This document shows positions 54,001-59,271 of a stretch of DNA of 64,000 nt, piece by piece. The stretch spans positions 1 through 64,000 of the forward strand of contig NZ_JYKY01000019.1 of NCBI RefSeq assembly GCF_001042985.1, given 5' to 3'. Every line of letters starts with the position of its first letter. Positions within the stretch are counted from its first letter, which is position 1. This DNA comes from Pseudomonas lundensis. Its GTDB lineage: Bacteria; Pseudomonadota; Gammaproteobacteria; Pseudomonadales; Pseudomonadaceae. The position numbers and the translations under genes are program-made. The notes beneath the pieces are model-generated. The model saw only the letters and a program-made list of their open reading frames with translations. It was not told the origin of the DNA and ran no database searches.

Positions 54001-55051
54001 GCGCTGGATGTTGCCGACAGGTGAGGCGATGTCGCCGGAACTGGCCCAGCAATGGCTGGCGCGGTACCCGGAGATCGGGCTGGTCAACGCCTATGGCCCG
54101 GCGGAATGTTCGGACGACGTGGCGTTTTTCCGTGTCGATCAGGCGTCGACCCAGGGCAGCTATTTGCCGATCGGCACCCCGACCGACAACAACCGGTTGT
54201 TTGTGCTGGACAGCGCCCTGCAACTGGTACCGCTGGGCGCCGTGGGCGAGTTGTGTGTGGCGGGCACCGGGGTAGGGCGCGGCTACGTGAGTGATCCGCT
54301 GCGCACCGCCATCGCCTTTGTGCCGAACCCGTACGGCGCGCCGGGTGAGCGTTTATACCGCACCGGCGACCTGGCCCGACGTCGCCTGGACGGGGTGCTG
54401 GAATACGTGGGGCGCATCGACCATCAGGTGAAAATTCGCGGTTACCGCATCGAGCTGGGGGAAATCGAAGCGCGTCTGCATGAACAGCCGCCGCTGCGTG
54501 ACGCGGCGGTTGGCGTGCAGGAGGGCGCCAATGGCAAGTACCTGGTGGGGTATTTGGTGGCCGCACCGTCGGCGCTGAGCCATGGCGAGGCGCTGCAGCG
54601 CATCCAGCAGCGTCTGCGGGCCGAACTGCCGGAGTACATGGTGCCGCTGCACTGGACGTGGCTGGGGCGGCTGCCGCTCAATGCCAACGGCAAACTGGAC
54701 CGCAAGGCGTTGCCGGCACTCGAGATCGGCCAACAGCCGCGCGAAGATTACCTGGCGCCGCGCACGGAGCTGGAGCAGACCCTGGCCGATATTTGGGCCG
54801 AGGTGTTGCAGGTGGACCGGGTGGGAGTCACTGACAATTTCTTCGCGTTGGGCGGGCATTCGTTACTGGCCACGCAAATCGCCTCACGGGTGCAGAAGGT
54901 GTTGCAACGTAACGTACCGCTGCGGGCGATGTTTGAGTGCAGTTGCGTACAAGCGTTGGCGCAGTACATCCAGGGGCTGGACGACAGCGAGATCAACGAA
55001 GAGAAGGTCGACCGTCTCAGTGACTTGATGGCGGAACTGGAGGGGCTGTAA
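42053..55051 (+). CDS. pvdL: Pyoverdine chromophore peptide synthetase PvdL (four carrier domains, epimerase, acyl-AMP ligase start)
   Basis: 4332-residue synthetase. Domains in order: fatty acyl-AMP ligase (1-about 555; YTSGSTALPKG at 172-182), carrier (Ser617, LGGNS), condensation (HHIIADG 808-814), adenylation A1 (about 1135-1640), carrier (Ser1669), condensation (HHIVTEG 1861-1867), A2 (about 2180-2680), carrier (Ser2740, LGGDS), epimerase (HHLVVDG 2916-2922), condensation (HHILIDA from 3389), A3 (about 3690-4190), carrier (Ser4270). No thioesterase: the product passes to another synthetase. By hand alignment A1 pocket residues are D,V,W,H,F,G,R,I,N (Glu-like) and A3 D,I,W,E,L,T,A,D,D (diaminobutyrate). 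A2 is D,A,E,G,I,G,A,V,M, unlike usual Tyr codes. The known order for PvdL is acyl, Glu, D-Tyr, Dab. The acyl chain is later removed in the periplasm. Confidence 0.97.
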   Translation: MDAFELPGTLAQALQHRAARTPDRLALRFLADDPQGGQVLSYGDLDQRARTIAAALQATAGPGDRAVLLFPSGPDYVAAFFGCLYAGVIAVPAYPPESARRHHQERLLSILADAQPRVLLTHSNLRPPLMQLDALTAADAPPLLCVDALEPGLARQWQPVAVQADDIAFLQYTSGSTALPKGVQVTHGNLVANEVLIRRGFGIDLNPDDVIVSWLPLYHDMGLIGGLLQPIFSGVPCVLMSPAYFLTRPLRWLEAISEYGGTISGGPDFAYRLCSERVSDSALAGLDLSRWRVAYSGSEPIRQDTLERFAEKFAPCGFSANSYFASYGLAEATLFVAGGQRGQGIPALCLDELALADNRIVAGDGSAVMSCGTHQPEHAVMIVEPNRLCVLADDCVGEVWASGPSIAHGYWRNPEASATTFVQFEGQTWLRTGDLGFLHDGELFITGRLKDLLIVRGQNLYPQDIEKTIEREVEVVRKGRVAAFAVNVKGEEGIGIAAEISRSVQKILPPDALINAIRQAVAEACQQAPSVVVLLNPGALPKTSSGKLQRSACRNRLADGSLDGYAQFPSHGPAQADEADAGRGSELEALIAWVWCEHLQVEQVAADDHFFLLGGNSILATQVIAHLQAELKLELSLRVLFEAPTLGTFAAQVAVLQQAGGPAQGAIRALPREEGLPQSLAQHRLWFLWQLDPTSRAYTIPGALRLRGELDQAALCSSFAQLIERHEALRTRFYERDGQAMQRVDEAAGFDLHLIDISDLPADQREARARQIREQEACTLFDLEQGPLYRVMLVKLDEHEHHLLLTLHHIIADGWSLNLLVDEFSRLYAAACLGQSLQLAPLALQYADYGSWQRQWLAQGEAGRQLDYWTRQLGDEHPVLRLATDHPRSALKRSSAARHTLKLDAALSDAVRTAAHAHNATSFMWLLATFQTLLYRYSGQRDIRIGVPSANRARQETHGLIGFFINTLVLRAGLDGRLPFTELLAQTRQVTLEAQAHQDVPFEQLIEALPQAREQGLFQVMFNHQQRDPAALRRLPGLLAEELDWHSREAKFDLQLHSEEDRQGRLTLSFDYADELFEASTIARLAEHYVSLLHQVSKAPEQAVGDLHLVTPGQSAEQQAWGAAPCAPASEWLPQLLEQQAQHTPDAVALQWDGGSLDFAGLHAQANRLAQYLRDKGVGPDVPVAIAAERSPQLLIGLLAIIKAGGAYVPLDPDYPAERLAYMLEDCGAALLLTQSPLLQALPAVQGVSVIAMDLLKLDTWPSHAPGLHLHGDNLAYVIYTSGSTGLPKGVGNTHAALSERLHWMQATYGLQADDVLLQKAPISFDVSVWECFWPLMIGCPLVLAGPGEHRDPQRIAQVVQQFGVTTLHFVPPLLRVFVDEPQTVHCHSLRRLFSGGEALPAALRDRVLAQLPNVQLHNRYGPTETAINVTHWACSPADGERSPIGRPLGNVLCRVLDSELNPLPAGVPGELCIGGIGLARGYQQRPGLTAERFIADPLGEPGSRLYRTGDRVRWGAEGALEYLGRLDQQVKLRGFRVEPQEIEARLLAQPGVAHAAVVIRDTAAGPQLIGYYTCVENHALDSQSLSAALVRELPEYMVPAQLMQLAAMPLSPSGKLDPHALPSPQWCVREHVEPVTALQQQIAAIWREVLGQARIGLRDDFFALGGHSLLATQIVSRVRQACDVELALRTLFEASELGAFVDAVALIQATGTHNTHLPIETVDRSQPVPLSYSQQRMWFLWQMEPDSPAYNVGGMARLKGVLDVDRFEAALQALILRHETLRTTFPSVDGVACQKVHRETGLHMAWLDLSALDPTTRQQRLQALADTEAHRPFDLETGPLLRACMVKAGEREHYFVLTLHHIVTEGWAMDIFARELGQLYEAFLDDRLSPLAPLAVQYLDYSVWQRQWLESGERQRQLDYWTAQLGHEHPLLELPSDRPRPPVQSHQGGLFRFDLSDELAARVRRFNAEHGLTLFMTMTATLAVLLYRYSGQTDVRIGAPVANRIRPESEGLIGAFLNTQVLRCQLDAHMSVGALLEQVRHTVIEGQSHQDLPFDHVVEALQPPRSAAYNPLFQVMCNVQRWEFQQRRELAGMTVEYLANDARATKFDLNLEVTDLDHRLGCCLTYSTDLFDEPRIARMATHWRTLLEGLLGDPQQRLSDLPLMHADERQQQVEAMAAPAGDYAPDLCIHTLFAEQALARPEAIALTFAGQHLSYGELDSRANRLAWMLRERGVGPQVRVGLALERSLEMVVGLLAILKAGGAYVPLDPEYPLERLHYMIEDSGIGLLLSHRALFEALGPLPQGVARWCAEQDGAQLAAYPTAELPFISLAQHQAYLIYTSGSTGQPKGVVVAHGEIAMHCRAVIDSFGMRPDDCELHFYSINFDAATERLLVPLLCGARVVLRAQGQWDAQEICQLISEQQVNILGFTPSYGSQLAQWLATQQQTLPVRLCITGGEALTGEHVQRIRAAFRPQQFFNAYGPTETVVMPLASLAPEQLEEGAGSVAIGRVIGARVAYILDAGLAQVPQGAIGELYVGGAGLAQGYHQRPGMTAERFVADPFSDVGGRLYRTGDRVRQRADGQVEYVGRVDHQVKIRGFRIELGEIESRLLEHPAVREAVVLALDLPGGKQLAAYLVCDPAQQDEARQAALREALKARLKVQLPDYMVPTHLMLLASMPLTANGKLDRRALPSPDPELNRQHYVAPSNPLEQHLAQVWCDVLNLAQVGLNDNFFELGGDSILSIQVVSRARQLGIHFSPRDLFRHQTVQALASVATRTEQTTAEQGPLTGESALTPIQHWFFDTDMPHRAHWNQSVLLQPTLRLEPELLEQTLVALRAHHDALRLGFECHAGQWRAQYRSDADQALLWQAQVNDWHACEALFDEAQRSLNLDRGPLLRALLIDGPQGEQRLLLVIHHLVVDGVSWRVLLDDLQTAYRQRAAQAPLNLPAKTSALRDWAERLQAYAGSDALREELSQWQAQLNGPQVVLPCDRPQGSRQNLHAQTVSVRLDAERTRQLLQQAPSAYRTQVNDLLLTALARVMCRWTGQPSALVQLEGHGRETLFDGIDLSRSVGWFTSAYPVRLTPPLSDDQGTSIKAIKEHLRSVPHKGLGYGVLRYLTDNATRQALAALPEAAVTFNYLGQFDQSFASDALFRPLDEPVGAAHDPQASLPNELSIDSQVYGGELLLRWTFSADRYETTTVQLLAQDYLRELEALIAHCVSDGAGGLTPSDFPLAALTQAQLDALPVPAECIEDVYPLTPMQEGMLLHTLLEPGTGLYYMQDRYRINSALDPQRFAQAWQAVVARHEALRASFCWNAGEHMLQIIHRPGATAVDYQDWSDAPQEGHEARLQALLKQEREAGFDLLNQAPFHLRLIRVGEARYWFMMSNHHILIDAWCRSLLMSDFFEIYSALGEGRAPQLALAPRYRDYIGWLQQQNLQQANQWWQRNLQGFEHTTYIPSDRPFLREHAGDSGGMLVGDCYTRLEVQDGVRLRELAQQHQLTINTFAQAAWALVLRRFSGERDVLFGVTVAGRPVELPQMQHTVGLFINSVALRVQMPEDGQALGVRQWLSQLLAHNMELREYEYLPLVTIQERSELPKGQPLFDSLFVFENAPVDMSVMDRAQHLKATSDSGRTHTNFPLTAVCYPGDDLGLHLSYDQRYFECSSVERLLSEFKRLLLALMDGLEGDMAQLPLLGDRERDFLIDGCNQSQRDYPLEHSYVQLFEAQVAAHPERIVASCLDQQWCYRELNTVSNRLGHALINAGVRPDQPVALLAERGLPLLGMMIGSFKAGAGYLPLDPGLPGARLSRLLDLSRAPLLVCTEACREQAQGLIDDAGCPIRPRLLVWEEVQAAALAEDNPQVYSQPDQLAYVIYTSGSTGLPKGVMVEQRGMLNNQLSKVPYLQLTERDVIAQTASQSFDISVWQFLAAPLFGARVAIVPNTLAHDPQALLAQVTAQRISVLESVPSLIQGMLAQAPVPLDGLRWMLPTGEAMSPELAQQWLARYPEIGLVNAYGPAECSDDVAFFRVDQASTQGSYLPIGTPTDNNRLFVLDSALQLVPLGAVGELCVAGTGVGRGYVSDPLRTAIAFVPNPYGAPGERLYRTGDLARRRLDGVLEYVGRIDHQVKIRGYRIELGEIEARLHEQPPLRDAAVGVQEGANGKYLVGYLVAAPSALSHGEALQRIQQRLRAELPEYMVPLHWTWLGRLPLNANGKLDRKALPALEIGQQPREDYLAPRTELEQTLADIWAEVLQVDRVGVTDNFFALGGHSLLATQIASRVQKVLQRNVPLRAMFECSCVQALAQYIQGLDDSEINEEKVDRLSDLMAELEGL

Positions 55052-55058
55052 TCCACGT

Positions 55059-55091
55059 TCAGGCCCGTGCGTGATTCCGGCACGGGCCTGA
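55059..55091. terminator. Bidirectional terminator between pvdL and dsbG
   Basis: Perfect 12-base arms TCAGGCCCGTGC (55059-55070) and complement (55080-55091) flank a nine-base loop between convergent stops. There is no long T tract, but its position fits a shared transcription end. Confidence 0.65.
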
Positions 55092-55099
55092 CGGAGGCG

Positions 55100-55873
55100 T
55101 TATTTCGGGCCGAGGATTTTCTCCAGTTTTTCCGGCGATGGTGCGCCTTGCTGTTGTTGCAGGTTGCCGTGTTCGTCGAGGTAGAAAATCGCCGGGGTGG
55201 CGGCGACGTCCAGTTCGGACATCAACTGCATATTGGCGTCGAGCTTGGCCTGCACGTCAGCCGGGATGCTGCCCAGTGCCTTGAGGGTGCTGGCCTTGCC
55301 GGCCTTTTCGTGGTCGTGCAGGGCTTGTTGCGGGTTTTTCGCCGCCAGCAGTGCGGCCGACTTGCCGGGGCTGTCTTCACGGATGATGCCAACCATGATG
55401 TGGCGTAACTGCACCTTGCCTGCGTCCACCCACGGGCGGGCCTGTTCCCAGAACATGTTGCAGTAGGGGCAGTTGGGGTCACTGAACAAGTACACGATGC
55501 GCGGGGCATCTTTTTTGCCGTCGGCAATCCAGTGGGTCTTTTCCATGTTGGCCCAGACTTGCTTGGCCATCGGTTCGTAGACCATCTTTTGCAGCGGCGC
55601 CAGGCTCAGGTCATTGCCGTTGGCGTCATACAAATTGCCCACCAACACGTTGCCGTCCTTCGTCAGGTACAGCGCCATGCCGCGGTTTTCATACTGCGCG
55701 GCATACCCGCGCAGGCCGCTCGGGGCATCAAAGCTGCCGATGATTTTCGCGCCCTTGGCTTCGATCTTCTTGATCGCCGGTGGCAGTTCTTCGGCGTGCA
55801 ACAACGGGGATTGCAGCAGGGCTGCGCCCAGCAGGGTGCTCATGCTCAGGTTTAACAGTGTGCGGTTACGCAT
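55100..55873 (-). CDS. dsbG: Periplasmic thiol:disulfide isomerase/oxidoreductase DsbG-like
   Basis: 257 residues with a signal peptide (about 1-27, ending LLHA). An N-terminal dimerisation part (about 30-95) is followed by a thioredoxin fold with active site CPYC in LFSDPNCPYCNMFWEQARPW and the cis-Pro loop VAATPAIFYLDEHG. DsbC/DsbG proteins repair or protect periplasmic cysteines. It overlaps the TlpA-like gene by 22 bases and is therefore co-translated with it. The island matches, from memory, PA2476-PA2480 of P. aeruginosa, where it is not next to pvdL. Confidence 0.93.
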   Translation of the reverse strand: MRNRTLLNLSMSTLLGAALLQSPLLHAEELPPAIKKIEAKGAKIIGSFDAPSGLRGYAAQYENRGMALYLTKDGNVLVGNLYDANGNDLSLAPLQKMVYEPMAKQVWANMEKTHWIADGKKDAPRIVYLFSDPNCPYCNMFWEQARPWVDAGKVQLRHIMVGIIREDSPGKSAALLAAKNPQQALHDHEKAGKASTLKALGSIPADVQAKLDANMQLMSELDVAATPAIFYLDEHGNLQQQQGAPSPEKLEKILGPK

Positions 55874-56721
55874 TGGGTATTCCTTGCAGGGTCGCCCTGG
55901 CGGGCTGACGGTGAAATGTTCGGGTCAAAACGTTCGAGGGCTCGTGCCAGGCTGGCTTCGGACAACTCACCCAGATGGCTGGCCAGCAGACGGCCGTCCG
56001 CGTTGTAGAACAGGGTGGTGGGCAGGGCCATGGAGCCGACTTTCTGCCCCAACTTGCCGCCGCTGTCGAACAGCACGTTGCTGAGGTTCAAGCCTTGGGT
56101 TTCAAGGAAGGTGCTGACACTCTGCATGCTCTCGCCCTGATTGACGAACAGAAAGGTCACGTTCTCGTGCTGATGCTGGGCGTTCTGCAAAACGGGCATT
56201 TCGCGTCGGCAAGGCGGGCACCAGGTGGCCCACAGATTGATCACCAGCGGGCCGCCTTTGTAGCTGCCCAGTTGTACCGATTCGCCATTGGCATTGCGCA
56301 GCACCATGTCGGGCAACTGCGTGCCTTTTTCGTACAGGTTGGAAGACAAGCTCGCCAGCAGCCAGAACGCCAGGCCGCTGCACAGCCCCCAGCCCAGCGG
56401 GCGTCGCAGTCCGGCGCGGCGCCAGCCCCAGATCACGGCGCCCACCACCACAGCCAAGAGCCCCGCCCACACTACAAAGCCGCCGTCGCGCAGGTCGAGC
56501 ATTTGCAACGGGTCTTGATGGAAGTAACGCCAGTAAGCGATGACAAAACCGATACGCGCCGCCAGTAGACCCAACAGGAACAGGCTGAACAGGACTGACT
56601 CCGGGTTTTCGCCACCGCGTTTGGCCACCCGCCACCCCACCAGCGTCGCCAGAGCGAGGGCCAGGATCAGCAGCAGGTGGTTGATTGCCAGCGCAAACGA
56701 ACCGATGGTCAGGGTCAGCAT
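55852..56721 (-). CDS. TlpA-type thioredoxin with N-terminal Lgt-like membrane domain
   Basis: 289 residues. The first half (about 1-125) has about four membrane helices with the pattern LLAARIGFVIAYWRYF, DPLQMLDLRDGGFVVWAGLLAVVVG, which resembles the membrane region of prolipoprotein diacylglyceryl transferase (Lgt). The second half is a periplasmic thioredoxin domain with WATWCPPCRREMP and cis-Pro loop SMALPTTLFYN. The tail after residue 265 is short and loosely conserved. The thioredoxin part presumably passes electrons between DsbD and DsbG; the role of the Lgt-like part is unknown, and the key catalytic residues of Lgt were not identified by me. It lies directly after dsbD with no gap. 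Confidence 0.85.
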   Translation of the reverse strand: MLTLTIGSFALAINHLLLILALALATLVGWRVAKRGGENPESVLFSLFLLGLLAARIGFVIAYWRYFHQDPLQMLDLRDGGFVVWAGLLAVVVGAVIWGWRRAGLRRPLGWGLCSGLAFWLLASLSSNLYEKGTQLPDMVLRNANGESVQLGSYKGGPLVINLWATWCPPCRREMPVLQNAQHQHENVTFLFVNQGESMQSVSTFLETQGLNLSNVLFDSGGKLGQKVGSMALPTTLFYNADGRLLASHLGELSEASLARALERFDPNISPSARQGDPARNTQCVTAHC

Positions 56722-58464
56722 TTAGAGGAGTTCCCGGGTGGCTTGCCAGTTATTCAAAAAGGTTTCGGCATTCACTTCGCCAGTGATGCGCTGTGCGCGA
56801 CGCTCAATCCCGTTCGGTCCGATCCAGATAAACGTGGGTGGACCGGGTACTTGATAGCGGCTGAGCAGGTCGCGGCTGGCGACAGTATCGTCGGTCACGT
56901 CCAGGCGCAACAAACGTACACCGTTGAGGGCTTGCATGACCTGCGGTTGGCCGAAGACTTTTTTCTCCATCACTTTGCAGGACACGCACCAGTCAGCGTA
57001 GTAGTCAAGCATCACCCATTGACCTTGCGCCTTGGCGGCTGCCAGTTCGCGCTCAAGATCGGCCGGGTTGTTAACCGTTATGAACGCGTCGTGGGCCGTT
57101 TGCGAAGGGCTGCCGGCCACGGTTTTCGCGGTGTACACCTGCAAGGGTTGCCATGGGTCGGTGCTGCCGCCCGCGGCGCCGATCAGCATCAGGCTGCCCC
57201 ACAGACCGGCCAGCAGGCCCAGGGGGGCAAACAGCGCTTTGACGCGCAGAAACTGTTGCGCCTGTTGCCACAGGCTGCCGGCCACAATCAGCAACAGCAC
57301 GCCCCACAAGGCCAGCCACAGCGATTCATCCAGCACCGGACGCACCAGCAGCAGCGCGGTCCCCAGGAACAGGAAGCCAAACAGCCCCTTCATCAGGTTC
57401 ATCCAGGCCCCCGGCTTGGGCAGGAAACGACTGCCGACCGTGACCAGCAGCAACAGCGGCATGCCAATACCGACGCCCAGGGTGAACAGCACCAGGCCAC
57501 CTTGCACGGCATTGCCGCTTTGCGCGATGTAGAGCAGCGCGCCCGCCAGCGGAGCGGTCATGCACGGCCCGACCAGCAAGCCGGAAAGGGCGCCCAGGAC
57601 CCCGGCCCCGATCAGGCTGCCGCCTTTGCGTCCGCGTCCGGCGCTTTCCAGCCGGTCACGCAAGGCGCCAGGCAATTGCAGTTCGAAAAAGCCGAACATC
57701 GGTAAAGCGAGCAGGACAAACAGCGCGGCAAAACTGCCCAGTAGCCAGGGTTGTTGCAACAGCGCCTGCAAATTGGCCCCCAAGAGCGCGGCCAGTACGC
57801 CGAGGCTGGCATACACCAGCGCCATGCTGATCACATAACTGCCGGCAACCGCAAAGCCGCGGCCGGGGCTGGCGCCGCTGCCGACCACCAGACCGGCGAG
57901 AATCGGCAGCATGGGCAAGGAACACGGGGTGAACGCCAGCAGCAGGCCGAGCCCGAAAAACAGCAATAAGCTCCAGCCCAAAGAACGCTGCTGCAAGCTG
58001 GACGCCAGTGATTGGTCTTGAGCTTGCCCCTGCTCGGCAGCGGGCTGTGTGCCGCCCAGGTCCACGGTCTGGCTTTGTGGCGGGTAGCACAGACCGGCAT
58101 CGGCACAGCCTTGCCAACTGACTTTGACCTGACCGCTGGCCCCTGCCGGGATCAGCAGTTCAAGGCTGTCGCGGTACACCTGGGTGGCGCCGAAAAACTC
58201 GTCGCTGTGTTCCTGCCCTTCAGGAAGCACGGGCGTCTGCGCGGCGTCCAGCCCGTCGAATTTGAAGCGTTTTTTGTACAAGTAGTACTGATCGGTGATT
58301 TGCCAGTGCAGTCGGGTTTCGCCTGAAGGCAACGGCTCGGAAGTGAACACGAAGGCTTTGTTGGCCGGTAGGAAATCGGCTTTTTGTTCAAACGGGTTGT
58401 CACTGGCGTGCGCCTGACTCAAGCCCGTCAGCAGCAGGAAAAAAAACACGATCAAACGAGACAT
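56722..58464 (-). CDS. dsbD: Thiol:disulfide interchange protein DsbD (second-type)
   Basis: 580 residues, all three DsbD modules present: N-terminal periplasmic domain with GCADAGLCYPPQ, central membrane domain with eight helices and the paired Cys in AFTPCSLPMLPILAG and VGPCMTAPLAG, and C-terminal thioredoxin domain with YADWCVSCKVMEK. It carries electrons from cytoplasmic thioredoxin across the membrane to periplasmic partners such as DsbG and TlpA-like proteins. Signal peptide: MSRLIVFFFLLLTGLSQAHA. It is the first gene of a three-gene operon divergent from a two-component system. Confidence 0.95.
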   Translation of the reverse strand: MSRLIVFFFLLLTGLSQAHASDNPFEQKADFLPANKAFVFTSEPLPSGETRLHWQITDQYYLYKKRFKFDGLDAAQTPVLPEGQEHSDEFFGATQVYRDSLELLIPAGASGQVKVSWQGCADAGLCYPPQSQTVDLGGTQPAAEQGQAQDQSLASSLQQRSLGWSLLLFFGLGLLLAFTPCSLPMLPILAGLVVGSGASPGRGFAVAGSYVISMALVYASLGVLAALLGANLQALLQQPWLLGSFAALFVLLALPMFGFFELQLPGALRDRLESAGRGRKGGSLIGAGVLGALSGLLVGPCMTAPLAGALLYIAQSGNAVQGGLVLFTLGVGIGMPLLLLVTVGSRFLPKPGAWMNLMKGLFGFLFLGTALLLVRPVLDESLWLALWGVLLLIVAGSLWQQAQQFLRVKALFAPLGLLAGLWGSLMLIGAAGGSTDPWQPLQVYTAKTVAGSPSQTAHDAFITVNNPADLERELAAAKAQGQWVMLDYYADWCVSCKVMEKKVFGQPQVMQALNGVRLLRLDVTDDTVASRDLLSRYQVPGPPTFIWIGPNGIERRAQRITGEVNAETFLNNWQATRELL

Positions 58465-58590
58465 GCGCCAAACCCTGGATATTCGAATTGAGGCTACCTT
58501 GGCGACACTTGATTAACCGAGTGTTAAAAACGGCATAATCGGCCCTTAATCCCAGCGCCCTTAAATCGGCCTCTTTACGCGGGTACCTGC

Positions 58591-59271
58591 ATGCACGTAT
58601 TGGTTTGCGAAGACGATGAACTGATTGCCAGCGGAATTGTGGCCGGGCTGACGGCCCAGGGCATGACGGTGGAGCACGTCAACACCGCTGGTAAAGCGCG
58701 CGCGATGCTCAAGGCCGCCACGTTCGATGCCATGGTGCTGGACCTCGGGTTACCGGATGAAGACGGGCTCAAGCTGTTGCAGCAACTGCGCCAGCAGGGC
58801 TTTGATCTGCCGGTACTGGTTTTGACTGCGCGGGATGCAGTGACCGACCGCGTGGACGGCCTGCAAGCGGGCGCCGATGACTACCTGCTCAAGCCGTTTG
58901 ACCTGCGCGAGCTGGCAGCGCGCCTGCACACGCTGTTGCGCCGAGTGGCCGGACGTAGCGTCAACCTCATCGAGCACGGGCGCCTGACTTACGACCCCAG
59001 CAGCCGCGCCACATTGTTGGGGGGCAAGCCCGTGGACCTGTCCCGTCGCGAGCAGGCCTTGTTGCAGGCCCTGCTGCATAATCGGGGCCGGGTGCTGTCG
59101 ACCGAGCAGCTCAAAGACAGCATTTACGGTTTCAGTGACGAACTGGAGAGCAACGCCTTGAACGTTCATATCCACCACCTGCGCCGCAAATTGGGCAATG
59201 GCATCGTTGAAACCGTGCGCGGCCTGGGCTATCGCCTGGGCCCGGCGGATGGCAACGAGCCCGAGGCATGA
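58591..59271 (+). CDS. OmpR-family response regulator
   Basis: 226 residues. Receiver domain with acidic pocket EDDE, phosphorylation site D51 in MVLDLGLPDEDG, Thr in VLTARD, and the Lys in LLKPFDLRELAA; then a winged-helix effector with VDLSRREQALLQALL, ALNVHIHHLRRKLG and VRGLGYRLG. It lies in the same operon as the next kinase (ATGA overlap) and is divergent from dsbD across 126 bases, so control of the dsb genes is the natural hypothesis. It is related to the QseB/PmrA type. Confidence 0.95.
   Translation: MHVLVCEDDELIASGIVAGLTAQGMTVEHVNTAGKARAMLKAATFDAMVLDLGLPDEDGLKLLQQLRQQGFDLPVLVLTARDAVTDRVDGLQAGADDYLLKPFDLRELAARLHTLLRRVAGRSVNLIEHGRLTYDPSSRATLLGGKPVDLSRREQALLQALLHNRGRVLSTEQLKDSIYGFSDELESNALNVHIHHLRRKLGNGIVETVRGLGYRLGPADGNEPEA

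Noticed and set aside
58556..58580. PvdS box before the response regulator
   Set aside because: TTAAAT is present but no CGT occurs at 16 bases, so the match fails.
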